A stretch of 64,000 nucleotides of DNA from Eleginops maclovinus (GCF_036324505.1 NC_086357.1:21215293-21279292), one strand, 5' to 3'; shown: positions 48,820 to 63,439, numbered from the stretch's first letter. Numbers and translations are program-made. Notes: a model not told the origin generated them from the sequence alone.

Positions 48820-49265
48820 AGTGGAAAGACTGAGAGCGAGACGGGAGGACATTTTAGATTTGAAAGCAACAACTGTCGCCTAGCAGGAAACTATTCATCG
48901 CTTTTAAAGTAAAACAGCATCAGACAAGATGCACTCATTTGCGGATTAGCCAGAGAGAAGAAGAGAGGGTAGGGTAATATATTTATTCGGGTGATTTTCC
49001 TTTTGTCACAAGCCAGTCAATCCCCTAAAGGAGTAAGTATTTTAGCAGATATTTTGCTGGATAGCTGTGAGGTTTAACAGCAGCTTCATCATTCAGGCAC
49101 ACATCACAGATCAAAGAATCTGCCAGAAATATCCATGTTCAGATTGGGTTTGTGTGGATGATATTTTGGCCTACGCTGTGGCTGCTGAGCTCCAGTCTGA
49201 GCCAGGGTCCCAGTCAGAGTCAAATAACTCATTACTTGGTGCGACAGGATCATCTGCCAAATGGA

Positions 49266-49681
49266 AATAAAATCCTTTAGTTAGTCTAATTTCCTTGTAT
49301 CTGGTTGCAAAGCTTTAAAAGCAAGCGTCTGGCCCAATGCAAGCCATTTTTCTCATAAAATAAGACCAGGCAATTTCATCATCAGAGCTGAACAAGTAGC
49401 AAATATTGTACTAGCTCTAACAAAAATGTGCACTTTAAAATACATAGAGCTTTATTTTATGATAGCATCTTAGCTGAGACTAAAACGAGCATGTACTGCT
49501 TGGCTGACAGTAGATGCTGAGGCTGATTAGGCAGCAATATAAAGCTACAATAATTGCTGTTTACCTCACATACGTCTAAGCTACTTGGTCCACAAATTGC
49601 ACTATACAGTACATGTTTGCAGCAACCTTTATTACTGTGTATGTTTACCACTATGAATAAATGTATGTTCTGGGAAATAAA
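49266..49681 (+). terminator. Candidate polyadenylation signals of hapln4 (three AATAAA)
   Basis: AATAAA occurs at 49266-49271, 49656-49661 and 49676-49681, that is 0.45-0.86 kb after the stop. The last is followed within about 15-40 bases by a GT-rich stretch (gttgttttgtttgtgtg), the usual downstream element, so it is the best candidate for the 3' end. Confidence 0.5.
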
Positions 49682-49859
49682 AATGTAAAAGTTGTTTTGT
49701 TTGTGTGCATTTTTTTATGAGAACTAATAATGAAAACATTTAATGAGAGGCGAGATGTAGCATATGCCCTTCCATTCGAAGGTACACTAAATGGTGCGAT
49801 GAGTTTAATGGATATGGACTGCATTAATACAATGCTTTTATAGAGAGCACTGCACGCAC

Positions 49860-50006
49860 GGTAATGGCAGCCATGCAAGGCAAAGGACTGACCTGATTGG
49901 TAAGCAATCAGAGGTTCAGTGTCTCGCTTCCATAGGACAGAGCAGGCAACGACTCACTGACCTGGAGTTTAACGGACAACTCGCTCTGTTGAGCCACAGC
50001 CGCCCA
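49860..50006. repeat. Fragment of a widespread fish repeat (GTTCAGTGTCTCGCT...GAGCCACAGCCGCCC)
   Basis: The order GGCAGCCATGCAAGGC, GAGGTTCAGTGTCTCGCT, GTTTAACGGACAACTCGCTC and TGAGCCACAGCCGCCC follows a repeat I recognise as frequent in fish genomes. Its middle (CAAGGACACTTCGA... region) is degraded. Confidence 0.55.
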
Positions 50007-51516
50007 GTCAGTCGATCATCTCACAGGGTCTGAATTTAGAGGATGCAAAAACTAGAGACATTCTTCAGGCTTTCTGCACAAACATGAGCTGACACGGAAT
50101 AGTGAAAGGGAAAGTTTGATCTTTTATGATGGGTTCAGCAAACTTTTTGATAACAGAAGATTATCAATCCTCATAAAAGGTTACTATTTTTTCCTTTCAG
50201 TGTGGTTAGAAAAATCTTGGATGTCCTTGGACAGGCAAAAAGCTGCAACACCTGAAGATGGTGCTTTCTTGGCAACCCACAAAATAGTTATTGAAATATT
50301 TGCCTCGAAATACCTACATTTCATGACACTGCAAGAGAAAAAGTGTTGAAACAACCGATCGACCAACTTATTGTCATTGAGTAAACTCATGGAATGGCTA
50401 AAAATGATACCTGAGGTTCATCATACAGTGTATAGTATGATGGATGCACTGTTCTCTGTGCATCAATTGTTTCCTTCTGGAGTTTATTTGCTCTTTTCTC
50501 TGCCTGGTGTGCTCAAGTTTTTACCGGTGAGAGAAACTGCTGAGTGGGGAACCCGGCTCCAAGTGGGAGCTTGTTGGTGTTGTGCCAACACAGCAGAATA
50601 AACCATGTCATCATCATAGCAACTGACAGTTTGTAATCAGAGTCCTGTTTATGGCAGGTCCAACATCATGAAGTACTCGCTAGGAGTGACGATATTGACC
50701 TGTAAAAAACCCCTCAGTAGGCCCATTAGTCTGTACACCTGTGTGAATCACAGCCCCTAAATTAATAAGCAAAGTTGTACATGATGCACTAGGACATCTA
50801 TAATTTATGGATATGGATATATATAATTTATTTACGTATTCCGCATTTCAGAACCAAAGTGATTTAGATGTTTTTTACATTCTCAGGATTGCAATTGTAA
50901 CCCATTTAAAATTCACTTTGCACAGCATTGAGCAGCAAACTCCCTCTCATGTAAGAGCGAGGTCATCATAAAAAGCAGCCACTTCACATTTTGACTGCCA
51001 ACACTTTGGCAAACAGAAATGACAAATCTGTGTGCAGTATGCTTTTGTTAAGAAGTATAATAACAGTGTGCTCAAAGAAACCACACATTCCACAGATGGT
51101 GAGCTCAACAGGCAGGGCAGTAGAAAATCCTCATGTAGCAGAACATTACAGCGGCACTGGCCTTTATAAAAGCTTCTTCACACTCGCTTGATTTGATGAC
51201 AGGAGAAACTTTCGACAGAGAGAAAAGACAGACAGCTACTAGGATGATGCAACGGCGCACTGCAGAAATGTGATTGAACCCTTTGAACTACTTTTGCTCA
51301 GAAGATGATAGGGCTGTCTTCATTTCATCAGGCCTCCTCGTTGCCTTTTCTGCCCGAGCATGAAATGAAATTAGGTGACCCTACAACAACAAAGTGCTGC
51401 CACATAGTAAATACAAAGGGAAGGGAATGCACTGGTTTTCACTTGGTCTCATTTATCAACTTTCGATAGAGGTCAGGGTCTCCAAACAGGCCGAAAGAAA
51501 AAACTGAGACTGGGTG

Positions 51517-51916
51517 TAAAGAGGCCCTATTATGCTTTTTTGGTTTTTCTTTCCTGTAGTGTGTTATATATGGTTTTTTTTGCATGTAAATTTGCCTCCA
51601 TTGGAAACCTTTGTTTACTTCTGTAACAAAGTGACATCACTAGGTAACACTCACACTTCTATTGGCTAGCACTTCAATACATTGTACGTGATAGGATAAG
51701 GGGCGGGACATCTCTAAGCGCTTGACAGAGCCGGCTGGCTAACCAATCAGAGCAGACTGGGCTCTGGTTTCAGACAGAGGGGGAAAAAGGTGCTTCAGCA
51801 TCGGGCAGTATGAGAAAAATAAAGAGCTTTTTGAACATTAAAGAATGTAAACATGTCACAGTAAAGGCCCCTAATACAAATATGAAACTGAAAATGAACA
51901 TAATAGGGCCCCTTTA
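51517..51916. mobile_element. Non-autonomous DNA element with GGCCCTATTATG inverted ends (copy 1, about 400 bp)
   Basis: The left end TAAAGAGGCCCTATTATG and the inverted right end TAAAGGGGCCCTATTATG match at 17 of 18 positions, so this copy looks nearly intact. It is non-coding. The interior carries GGGGCGGGAC (GC-box-like) and AACCAATCAG (CCAAT-box-like). A diverged copy lies 3 kb downstream in the same orientation. Confidence 0.65.
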
Positions 51917-54726
51917 AGGCAAAATGTGATACAAGAAGTAAAATGAAACAGGATTACTAAAAGTCAGATACATTGATAAATTAAAATGCACTCGCTGTCG
52001 CTGCACCTCACAGGTGTTTACACTTAAGTCTGATTAGACCTCTTCTCTCACACAGACTGTTTGACACCTCCATGTGTCTCCTTGTTGTTTTACAAATGAC
52101 ACCTTTGCCATCATTTTGGAGCTTTTTACAGCAGATATTTTTGACTTGTCACAGCAGGGCAATTACAGGTGGAACTAACACCATTAGTTATGACTATTCC
52201 CAAATTAAGTTTGTCAGATGGCAAATTCCCTGAGCAAGCGTGCATAAAACCAGGATCCTGGACCGCAGCCATCGTTATTGTTAGTAGTTGCACCTGTGCT
52301 ACTTTGTAGGACAAGTGATCAGACAATAAGTGAAAACACCTGTTTGGGAGAGTAGGGCTTTTCATATTATAAATATATTAGTAATATTACATTTAGGTTG
52401 TGTCCTAAATCACTCCCTTGTTGATTCAGTTCAGTACTCAGACCATAACACAACAATTGCATTGTGGAATTGTTCCCAGAAAATAGTGAAATTTTGCCCC
52501 TTTGTGGGATTTTTCTAACACTGCTACGGTTTTTGTTGCCCCACATACATCACAGCAAAACTCCACTCACCCTAAACCTTACTGCACGCATAATCAGACA
52601 CCAGTTGAAAACACCTTTGCGTCCAACATCCAAAAGTGTAGTTTCCAACATATGAGGGCAAAAGACTCAAATGTGCACACCTTACTTAACTTGTTCTGAT
52701 CTAAATGAGTTGTCTGAATCTATAAGGACACATATTTGTGAATAAAAGATTAAGAATTGATTTTTACAGATTAGTGCTGCTGCAGGTGTTTTTTTAATGA
52801 ACTGCAGTAACTGGGGAAGGTGACTTACATGCAACACTTCACCCCCTACCTTATATTAATCAGAGCGCAATGTTGCAGCCCAGGCCTGTATTGTGTGCAA
52901 ACAGAAGGTATGTGTTAGAAAACCACGTTATATACACATTCACAAAGCCTGCAATAGGTTAATTGTATCATTCAGTCATTGGACTATCATCTGTTTCCTT
53001 GTTATCTCCATATCAGCACCATCTTGTGGTCTACTTCACAGCCACACTGTGTTACACTCTTCTGATGCATTTACATATTACACCAAAAAAAAATATATAG
53101 ACTCATCGCAATTACCCAAAACTAACTTAATAAGGAAAGTCTCAAAATATGTCTTTGTTTTGTGCTCAATGCTTCAATAGCAGTTACTCCAGACCCAACT
53201 CAATTGCTGTGGTTTACGTTTTCTAAGCCTTGAAAACAAATACAGATGGTTTCGTTTTGCTTCTGAAAATGTTTCTATAAGGAAAGCTAGATCCGGAAAT
53301 CTAGTCTTCCAGCTGTGGTCTTGTTATTTCGAAGTACATTAACCAAAGGCCGTGTTTAAATACCCTGGCAGAAGTAGGACTATCATAATACATACAATAC
53401 TCAAGACTTGTTACATCATTGCAAATCATTTAAAAAATTCATTATTGAATAAAGGATGACCTCATTTAGTTTCCTGCGTTCTCCACACACGTCTTTACAC
53501 ATGATTCATTTGTTGTTGACAGGGGGAATTGCAGCCTTACATGAGGGAAATGCAACTTGTTAAGATTATCCCCACAGGAATGAACTTTTACTACTGGATC
53601 AGACCTCAACATGGTTATGAATGAACTCACAAACAGAAGCCATATCCATACAGCATTAGCCCATGGCAAATAGCTTCTGAAATTACCCCATCTCCCTAAA
53701 TGATCTCCCTTAATGCCTTATGCATTCTGTGTGTAATCCAGTCGAAGCACGCTGCTGCTTCCGATACATTTTATACATTGAAAGCATTGAGTTTGTGGAG
53801 GTGGGTAATTGGCCAAATTGTGAGAGGTTTCCCCCAGAGTGCGGGCCATATTAAACAGGCAACAGGGTTGAGATAATTGAAAGTGTTAACCATCTAATGG
53901 AGTGTGGTGTGGCTAATGGACGAGAGAGGCTGCCCTGGGTTGTATGGATGCAGCTAAAGGAAAGTGCCGTTTAGTTTTCTTTACAGTCCGGTCTGCGTCT
54001 TTCCATTAGCTCGCCTCTCTGGTAGAAAGTTGTCACACTGGTTTACTCGCGGGGCTCTTACAACAATCACGGATTTGGTCGAAAGAGAATAGTGGGAGGT
54101 TAATGAAAGAGTTCAAACCATTTTGTGTGAGAATGAAGCTGTGTGTGTGTGTGTGTGTGTGTGTGTCAGGAAGAGATGAAGGAAAGGAAACAGCCTCAGC
54201 AGAAACACAAAGTCACTGGGAAGGACAGATTGAAAGGCAGGCAGGGGGAGCCACACAGAGAATAAGAAATGTGGAAGTGAGATAGGTGGGAGAAAGGGGT
54301 TGAAGGAATAAAAGGAAGGCAGAAAGATAAGAGGACAAGGGGGGGAGGGGGGGGGCAGAAAACACATCTGGAATGAAGAGTGCTGGGGAAATGCAGGAAG
54401 ACTCAAGGGTATCTGGGCCTGCACCATTATGGAAATTGACTGGTCAGTGAGCTATTGTGGTGTTGAAGTAGAGGGGAAAAAATTGAGTGGCTGCAGAAGT
54501 ACACAAACTGCAGAACCCAATCTCACCTCGGTCACAAACCCCCGTCCCACAACACCTCCCACTCACAGAATGGCCTCTGTGTACTTTCATTTTTTAAGGA
54601 GCTTGGAGTGACGTCCCTGAGGAAGCCACAGTAAAGAGGCAATCTTCTGACCTTAAAAACTGTTGAGATCTTTCTGTCTATAAAAGGTAACACTGCCAAT
54701 TAGGCAACTATTTTACACATCGTTCG

Positions 54727-55030
54727 CTTTTTGGGGTTTTCCCTTCCTGTAGTGTGTTACATGGATTTGTGTGCATGTAAATGGTCTGCAAAGGCTAAAT
54801 CCTAAATTCCATAGGGAAGTTGTCTCCTACACACTTCACTTCTGTAACATATCGACATCAATACGTAACACTAGTGCTTCTTTTAGCTAACACATTGTAC
54901 GTGATAGACTGAGGGGCGGGACATCTCTAAGCGGCTGACCAATCACAACCCAGCTACAGCTACTGTAACCAATCGAAGCAGACTGGGCTCTGGTTTCAGA
55001 CAGAGGGTGAAAAGAGGTGCTGCAGCAGTT
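54727..55030. mobile_element. Diverged copy 2 of the GGCCCTATTATG element
   Basis: It shares, in order, CCTTCCTGTAGTGTGTTA, GTGCATGTAAAT, ACTTCTGTAACA, CATTGTACGTGATAG, GGGGCGGGACATCTCTAAGC and CAGACTGGGCTCTGGTTTCA with the copy at 51517. Both terminal inverted repeats are missing or decayed. Confidence 0.65.
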
Positions 55031-55626
55031 TTAAGTGAAAGAAAGCACTCAGATCCTTAAAGTAAAGCAGCAATGTCACTGTGCAGATTGCAGTAAAACT
55101 GCATTCAGTCTGTTTCATGTTTTATTTCTATACTATTTTTATAGATAGCAAAAGGTTGTGGGTGGATGATAATAGAACAACTTTTCTTGAAGGTAGCAGA
55201 CTTTTCAGTGCAGATTTTGTAGAAAAAGTTGTATGAGAAACACGTTATGCACAATTTCCCACATTGTTTAATATGTAAGCGATACAGTAGATGCCAAAAT
55301 GATGTGGCTACCCCACATAAATAGGCAGATTGAATTATAGCATTTTCCAATATTTCCCAAAATTGCAGAACAAAAAATGAAAAGAATATCAATTTGTTAA
55401 GCAATTATATTTCTTCTCTCCTGTTTTATGGCCACCCACCACTGAGGGATGTGCTAAGAGCAGATGATTAAAGACAGCTCTCCGTAGCGTCATTGGGGTC
55501 ATGTAACAAAACCCTGTAGTGTGCCCACAGCTGGCAGAGCAGAATGTGAGGGCGACGCTGTATGAGAGACCTGGCTCAGAGTGATGTTTGTGCTGGCTTT
55601 GCTCCTCAGGCCTGACTCATGCTCGA

Positions 55627-55669
55627 ACACACAGACACACACACAGACACACACACACATACACACACA

Positions 55670-55700
<31 letters not shown>
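55627..55700. repeat. Imperfect (CA)n microsatellite
   Basis: A CA array interrupted by CAGA and CATA units. Confidence 0.95.
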
Positions 55701-55702
<2 letters not shown>

Positions 55703-58700
55703 CCTCAATAATGACTGTAAAAGAAGCTGTTAGTGGGCCGAGGCGGCGCCATCTGCAGCCGTCATTAGGACGGGCATAAATGCAGATTCATGGCTGGAGC
55801 TATTCAACAACCTGGCTGTCATAAAGATGAGGAAGATAAACAGGGTTAAGATGCACATTAATCTGTTTTTGATTTGGATAAGAGGCTTGGTGTGCATGTG
55901 TGGAGACAGAATAAAAAGCAAATGCAATTTTGCCTGCAGCCTCTTATGTTTATGTGCAAGATAAAGACAGGAAGTAATTCTGGATGGCAAAGAGGCAGAA
56001 CGGCTTTGGGGTTAAGTAAGAGACTGTCAGGCGTAAGATGATGCTAAACCCCTTGTTGCTTTTTCATAATCTTCTTGAACTTTGGCAGCGTCATTAGGAG
56101 ATAATGCAGGATAATACCAGAGATCCCCATCGATTGGCCATGCCTGCCAGATGAGGCTGATATCGACCCGAGGAACAAGGTTATGATGAGCAGTCTTTTC
56201 ATGCGTTTAATTTATCTGCTAATCTCAAAGTTATACAAGAATCAGGACAGATCTGGAGTATTAATAGTACTTAAAGTAGTTTTTAAGCCGTTTCATGAGA
56301 AAGTTTTGGAAGAAGGATGCTTACGTAAGCTTCATGGACACTTCAATCCACTCAGAGGGCATGCTGGTCCTAGGAGCCAAACGTTTAAGAGCGCAGGCCA
56401 TAATGAAATGTTGCTTTGGAGTGCTGCTGCTGCTGCTGCAAGTAACAAATCCGTAACTTCCGCACAGCAACAGAGAAGAGCTGAAGGTCATCTTCAGCTA
56501 TGAATTTAAGAGAAGCTCCAGCAGCCCTAATGAGCACCGTCCTTGAAAATCACAGAGCAGAGTGAAAAACTTCACTCAGCCCGAGAGAACAGAGGAAGGA
56601 GAGGATGTAAAAGAGATGCTATATTCAGGGTGATTGATTGCAGACGGAAAACAGAACCCGGCAGTGTGGCTTCTTCCGGTGTTTTGGAATAATAATGAAA
56701 TAAGCGAGTCACATTTCAAAGGAGACGAGAAAGAGAGGCAAGGGGAGTGTGTGTGTGTGAGCGAGAGAGAGAGAGAGAGGATGTTGTGTTTTACAGCAGA
56801 CAGAGCTGTGAGGCAATGAAACCATCCATTGATAAGAGACTCTGATATTCAGCTCATCAGAGGAAGTTCATGAGAAGTGAAGGTCTCCGAGGTTAGACAG
56901 TACAACAGTAGGCGTATTCACAAACCTGTTTGCTGCCAAAACAGAATCTCTCTTCCTTTTTTTCCTTCCCTTCTGTGCCCTCTTCCCTTCTTTCCTCTTA
57001 CCTTTGATCCCTCTCACTTACTCTGTCTCCTCCTTCCTATCTGCCTCCTACTCTTGGTGCCGCAGAGGGATTGGCCCCAGGCGACCCACTCTGTTGCCTA
57101 AACTCTATGCAGCACATTTTAAATATACAACAAAAAAAAAAAGAAAGAAATGTGAGCTACATGTTCGTCATATTATTGATGTCTTGGCTGTGGAAAAATG
57201 TTTTCCCTAATCCAAAGAGGTTTGGAAATGCATCTCCTGAACAGTTGAAGGTCAGATTGTTTTCTGGCTGCAGATTCAGCAGCTTAGAGCAAAACTGTAA
57301 GGCAGAGGAACGTGATGATAGAACGAGGAGAGGACACTTTTAAACAAACTTTTCACAAACAGATATTTGTTGTATGTGGGATTGAGGATTACTGCCCTTG
57401 GCTGGATCAGTGTGTTTTTTTCTTCAACACCTAATCATTTCAAATTGTTGGCCTTCAAGTGGCTCCAGGTATTAAACTTGGATCTATATGTTGAATAAGC
57501 TGGAAAATCTTAAAGGTTTTTTCCTACAACAAAGTTACTGCACTCATCGTTCAATGCATGCTGTACCTTAGCATTATCTAACTTTTCTACCTAAAAAACC
57601 ACGTTGTAATTTATTTCATTCAAAGGAAGATTTAATCACACACACAATACAACACAAACTGAAACAGAAATACTCAATCCAGCAAAGACAGTCAACGGAT
57701 CCAAACAAGGGTTTCTTTAATGATCATTTGTCTTGTAAAGAATATAATACAATGACAGGACCGGAATTCATAAAGAACATACATCAATAAATATGGATAA
57801 ATACTTGTGGACCACCTTCACACAGCTGCAGACGGGCTCAGTTGCGGTTATTATATCTGGGATCACAGTCGACATGACCACAGGTAGCTGTAAGATATCG
57901 TGCAGGGTAAAGAGACAAAGAAGTGATATTTTTCTGCTCCGTGAAGCATTGTCTCACTTCTGGATGTCCTGCAGTGCGTGTTGACTGTCTTTGTGTTTTT
58001 CTTTCTGATTCAAAACAGCAGTGTGTGTGAGCAGAAGGGAGAAACTGAAAGAGCGACATAAGGTTTTGGATCCACTGAGGCTGTATGAATATGGTCCACA
58101 GAGGCTATACGCAAAAAACACACCCAGAGTCTAAATGGATTTTCTAAAAAAGGAAAACCTCAGAGTATTTACATCACAGAGGAGAAGGAGTGGGTCATTG
58201 ATTTCTGCTCTGCGTTTGTCTCTTTCATTTCTCAGTCTCTCTCTGAAACATCTTCCCATTCATCCATCCCAGCAGAATGCAGATGGTTTCTCGTCAATGA
58301 TAAATCGTCTCAACTCGTTTTCAGACAGAGACCCGATGTCATAGAAACAGCACTTGTACCTGTGCATTAGAGGCTGAACAGTGGAGAGGTGATACAGCAG
58401 TCAACAGGTGGAAAATAGTGTTGTTTAGTCTGAAGGGATAAGGATAATGATGCAAATTAAGCAGAGGCAGCAGTCGATGTCTTTTAGCAAACGTCCAGCG
58501 GTCAGTCGTCGCTATTGTGCCGTCAATGCCATCGACAGACTTAATAGAAACCCAAGACAGACAGCGTAATCATGAAATCAATAGTCTGTCTGTGTGCGAC
58601 TGAGGACAGCAGCCCTTACCGCTCTTATCAGGTTGTCATTGCCGATGAGAGCCGCATTTGAATGCATCAGGTGTACAGTCCCTGACAGTTGTTACAGTTC

Positions 58701-61700
58701 ACGTGAGCAAGAGAGATTCTCAGTTTGCACGGGGCCCGCGCACACATACGCACCGAAAGGTTAACCTGTCACTTATTTCTCTTGATGTTGAATTCAAAAT
58801 GAAAGACACAATGTTAGGAATGGGGTCTCTTTGTTCAGTGAAAAACATCAGATGCATTCGTTAGCATGTTCAGCTAACTAGCTCAGTACGAACAGTTGTG
58901 AGCTGAGGGTTACCAAACATAGGGTTAGAGATTTCGCTAAAATAAAGAAGCACAACTAAAAAAGAAATAGAAGAAGAACCCTGTTCCCAACTGGCATATC
59001 CACTGTGTTTGGATGCTTACCCTCTATTGCTCTTTCCTACAATTGTGCATCCCAGCTACCTTAGTGTTACATTTGCCAAACACATTCTAAAGCCATTTCT
59101 GTTAAAACTAAAAAAACTGTTTAAAAATGTCTTGTTTGTTTGTCCAAGTCTGCATGCTACTCAGCAAATCAGTGTGGTGTTATAATTACAGCCACAGGAG
59201 CAAAGAGTAATGCCGGTCTGTAAGACTTATTGTTTCACAGTAAATAAGATGGCCACTATTATCAAACAGATAGGTTGGACCTACATAGGAAAATAATGAT
59301 GGGGGCTTAACCAACAATCAATTTCTACGCCTGTTTTTATATGAAATGCTTATCTTGCATTTAATCTATATAAAGTTGTGAATCAGGCAAGCTATCCACA
59401 TACTTCATTAGAAGCCCCAAGCTATTATTATGCAGTGTTGACCTAACAGAGATCTTTGTAGGCTGTCAAATCACCGTCACAAAGAAAAACAAGTGATATA
59501 AAAACACAAACACAATGCTCAGATGATTGTGATCTTCTCTCAAATTCATTTATATGCCTTGAAAGCACTTGTTATTCACTTGGAGATGTCTAATTCGTTT
59601 TTAGTTGTTGATCTCACATTTTTAATTTCATCCTAATGTGAAATGTCAGAGTTGTATAACCCTCCTCCAGTTTTTTTCCGCTCATTTTGACATTTTTTAT
59701 TTGTTGTGTTTTTCAGTGAATTATATTAATATTAATGAATGCTGGAAATACCTGCTGTGGAGGCATAAGCGCACCCAAAGTAAATTCTGTCACACTGATG
59801 CAACCAGACACATATTTACAACAAATTTAAACAAGCTGTGCGCCTACCGGTGCTATTTAGACGGAAAAACCGTCACACTCTTGCACTGTTATCTCTTCTC
59901 TGCTGAATACTTGAGCTGTGAGTAAGGGGAATAACTTGTTCACAGTTAGGAAAGGTGGCAAAGCCTGAGAACAGGCCTGCTGGCTGTACAGACGTTCAAT
60001 GATTCGCTTGCTGCTCCCCCTCAGGGTGCAGAGCCGGGATACAGCTGGCAGCAGCCTCCGGTAAGTCACTCATCTTCACAATTAAGACTCACAATTACAA
60101 AGCCCGGTCTCTTTCTATCTGGTGCCCTCAGGGCTTCTACTAGGAAGACCAACGAGGAGAGGAGAGAGGAGCGCGAACGCGAGCTAAGGAGATGAAAAGA
60201 GGAAAAGCAAAGACACTTCTGAGCATGAGGGTCAGAGCGTTTGAAGTTTGAAGAGCAGAAATGAGTGTGTGAAAATGTGTGTTTCTGCATGAATTCAATG
60301 AAAAGGGTGTTGGAGAGAAGCTGTGAGGAAAAGGTTGGACTTTTTTTAAGCAAGAGAAAGAGCAAACAACATAGCAGTCCCAGAGGATGGGCCAAAAGCA
60401 AACTGACACAACACACACAGCCCACACACATTTTCAGCTCCTTCGTGAAACTTTTTAAAGTTTAAAAAAAGAAAGAACATCATCAGACAGAAATCCCTTC
60501 ACAACAACCTATTAAATTGAGTATAAATCTGTGGTGTTTTTGTAGAAAGCTGCAGAAATGAAGAAGACAAGATATAACAGCAGATTCAACTTCAGTTTTC
60601 TCACCTCAACATAAACACAGATTCACTTTTTAGTTTAACTTAGTAGTTGTACTAATTTATTATATTTTTCAATCTCATTTCCTTAAGCTCTCCGGCCAAA
60701 ATTCAGTTTACACTCCATCATTTTTTAGAACGTTTTAAACTCACGTCGCACAGCTGAATCTTTACACAGCAGTAATTACACCATCTCTTGACATCAGCTG
60801 TGATTTGAATAACAGTGAGAGGGGCTTCTGTCTGCCCTTTCATTCAACTACCAGTCCTCCATCCATTTTTAATGACAGATAGAAAAGACGAGGTCCGTAG
60901 CAGCCTGACATCTCAGACGACAGATGGTCGACGGCTGTGACAGTTCTCTGGGTCTCCTGTCCGTCACCCTAACCCTTCCACTGTCACCTCAGCTCTGCCG
61001 CTCCGCAGATAATGTAACTTGTTAATTAGGCATGCAGCAGATTAATTAACCTGATACGGAGGTGTAGGTTCAGTCTTCTTCTCCGTGCGGAGGAGTGTTG
61101 TCATTGCCAAGGTGAGGAGGGACAAACAAAGGCAGGGAATTAATGCGCACAGGGTGGAATTTCTTCCCTCAAGCGGCTTTATATAACCTGATCTTGTTCT
61201 CTTTATGAGATACATGAAACCAGGCTGAAAAACACCAACGTTAGTCTTACACCAATAAAGAGCTGGTAAAACTGGATTTAAGTCCTTCCACTACTTTTCT
61301 ATTGTAAAAACTCATCGACAGTGAAAGGAATGTCGAGTGAAGAGATAAATGAAAAGCAGTAAAGAGGGATGACGGGAAGGAAAAAGCAAGAGAGGAGAAA
61401 CTGAAAGGATAAAAGAGCTGGAGTCAGTGTTTGGGACATAATCCCAGCAGCCTTAACCTCAAGTACTGGCTTTAAAAAACACCAATTTAACCCGGCTGTA
61501 AAAAGGGAAAGAGAACGAGAGCAAATCGCTTGTTTTATCCACCCCGATCCTCTCTTTAAAGCAGGACACACACAGGAGCGAGCACAGGTGTGAGACTCGG
61601 TCGCCCTCAGAAATGGGAAACCTTAATCTCTGCCGACCCTCTCTATCATCATCCTCTGGGACTTCAGCCACTGTCAACATCCTCAATCATAAACACACAC

Positions 61701-63439
61701 ACTGAGATGAGAGCATCTGCCTGATATTCATCCTCATACCTTGTGTCATCAACATTAGCTTTTTTTTTTTTTTAGTGCCTGTTCCCCGTCTCATCTGGTA
61801 TAAAGAACTGGATCTAGTGGGCTGTACATTTTGTCAGATTGACAATATATCATATGACAAACTGTCATGTAAAAGGTAATGCTTTTAACAACACAATCCC
61901 ACGGACAATCCAGCTCTGAACCGTAGTTCCCCTTAGCTTCATGGAGCATTTTAGCCTCTTTTTGTCCTATTGTTTTGGTTATGTGGCCCCTAACTGTACT
62001 ATTGTGATTCACTGCTCTCATAAGTGTAGTTTCTAGACAAAACAGGGAGCCTCTTATAGCAAAATACATTTTAAATAACTGAATGTCGCTACATGCCCAG
62101 CAGCAAACAGCGGAACGAGACAGTTAGCTTGCATACATGATGTACCGTTAAGCAGCTAAACTCTAAAACCTTTCAAACACAATAGAAAATGCACTAAAAA
62201 GGGAAGTACTACCTCACTTAAATTACAGAATCAGCTCAATGTAATAGTTATTTTAAAAGGACATCTGTTTGTGAACCTAAACTGTGTGCAGGGGAACGTC
62301 ATATCATGTTCTTGACTCATGAGGCACCTACTGAGAGATAACCAGGTCTGGTTCTCTTATGACGGGTCGGTAGAATAATTTTCTCCTTATCAGACCAAAT
62401 ACGTAAAACTCTTGTCAATGAGTTAGAGGAGCTGTGCCCTGCTGCACCACATTCATTAATTCACGGCACATATTCTTACAGCGACACAACCTATAAGAAA
62501 AGGCAAACCTAGGAATGCTGAGCTGGGTTGAGACAAACTGACATCAAAGGTTTCAATTAACCCTCGAAAATGTCGGGGATGGATGTCTGACACAACAAGA
62601 GCTCTGTGAGATTGACACTTCTGTAAAGCGACTGATGTTTGATGAAACTGAATTGATATGCAATGTGTTTTCCATTTTCCTCTGGGGGTTTAAGCATCTG
62701 ATCTAAAGTAACTGTCTCACACTGACAAGAAGATACAACGCTAACAATCAAATAATTCAATTACAACTGCCTCTGATTCAAAGCAAATCAATTAAATCCG
62801 TTTCAGAAGAAGTCGCTTTAAGTCAAGCACAATGTCTTACAAAGAACCAAAAGCAGCAGAAATAAACACTGAGTATTTGTAAAAAATAACATGTGTTCAA
62901 CAGACAAAAGGCTCAAAGTCAACAACACGGATGTCTCCCTTGACTCGTCTGATTCTGATACGGCGTTTTCAGTGATGTCGTCCCTATTTATAGTTGAAAC
63001 CATCTCTCTGAAGAATGTTCGGTGTGGATCTCAAAGGTTTTTTCCTTTTTCTTCTCAAAAACAGGTCAGCGTAGCCCCATGTTTCAGTCGTTGAGCTCGG
63101 AGGGAGAGGAACTGGGTCAAGTTGGAGGAAGGGTGGGACACGGGAAAGGTAAGACGAGAACAGAGAGAAGAAAGTAAAAAGAGTACAAAGGGATTTGTTA
63201 TTGTCCCGGTGACACCTCACAGCATTTCTGCTGGCCTTAGAGTTGACTATGGTACAGGCTGACTCAGAAAAGCCAGGGTTGGAGCTTAAGGGGAGGGGGG
63301 GCAGTGCAGTGTAGGGAGGGGACTTTGAGTTTTGAGCTGTAAGATGTAAAGTAGTGTTTGGGGAAATTGGGCAGGAGGAAAGGACGACAGGCAAACCGCA
63401 GTTGGCAGCAGAGGAGAAGTAGGAAAGCGGGTTTTTGGT

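Larger units (their letters stand above)
48820..63439. other. Gene-poor stretch between hapln4 and the probable ncan last exon
   Basis: It begins with the hapln4 3' UTR (to about 49.7 kb). Its right end should include the 3' UTR of the minus-strand ncan-like gene, whose extent I cannot set. In between are interspersed repeats and small CA/GT/GA tracts (54141-54166, 55627-55700, 56763-56778) and a poly-T run (about 61760-61773). I saw no supported coding exon on either strand. Confidence 0.5.

Noticed and set aside
54113..54427. 104-codon minus-strand frame rich in Pro/Phe/Ser/Leu
   Set aside because: It is the complement of a purine-rich GA/GGAAG tract with a GT array; no splice sites or homology.
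62984..63394. 136-codon minus-strand frame rich in Ser/Pro
   Set aside because: It lies beyond the TGA of the probable ncan last exon, has no splice support and low-complexity composition; most likely 3' UTR.
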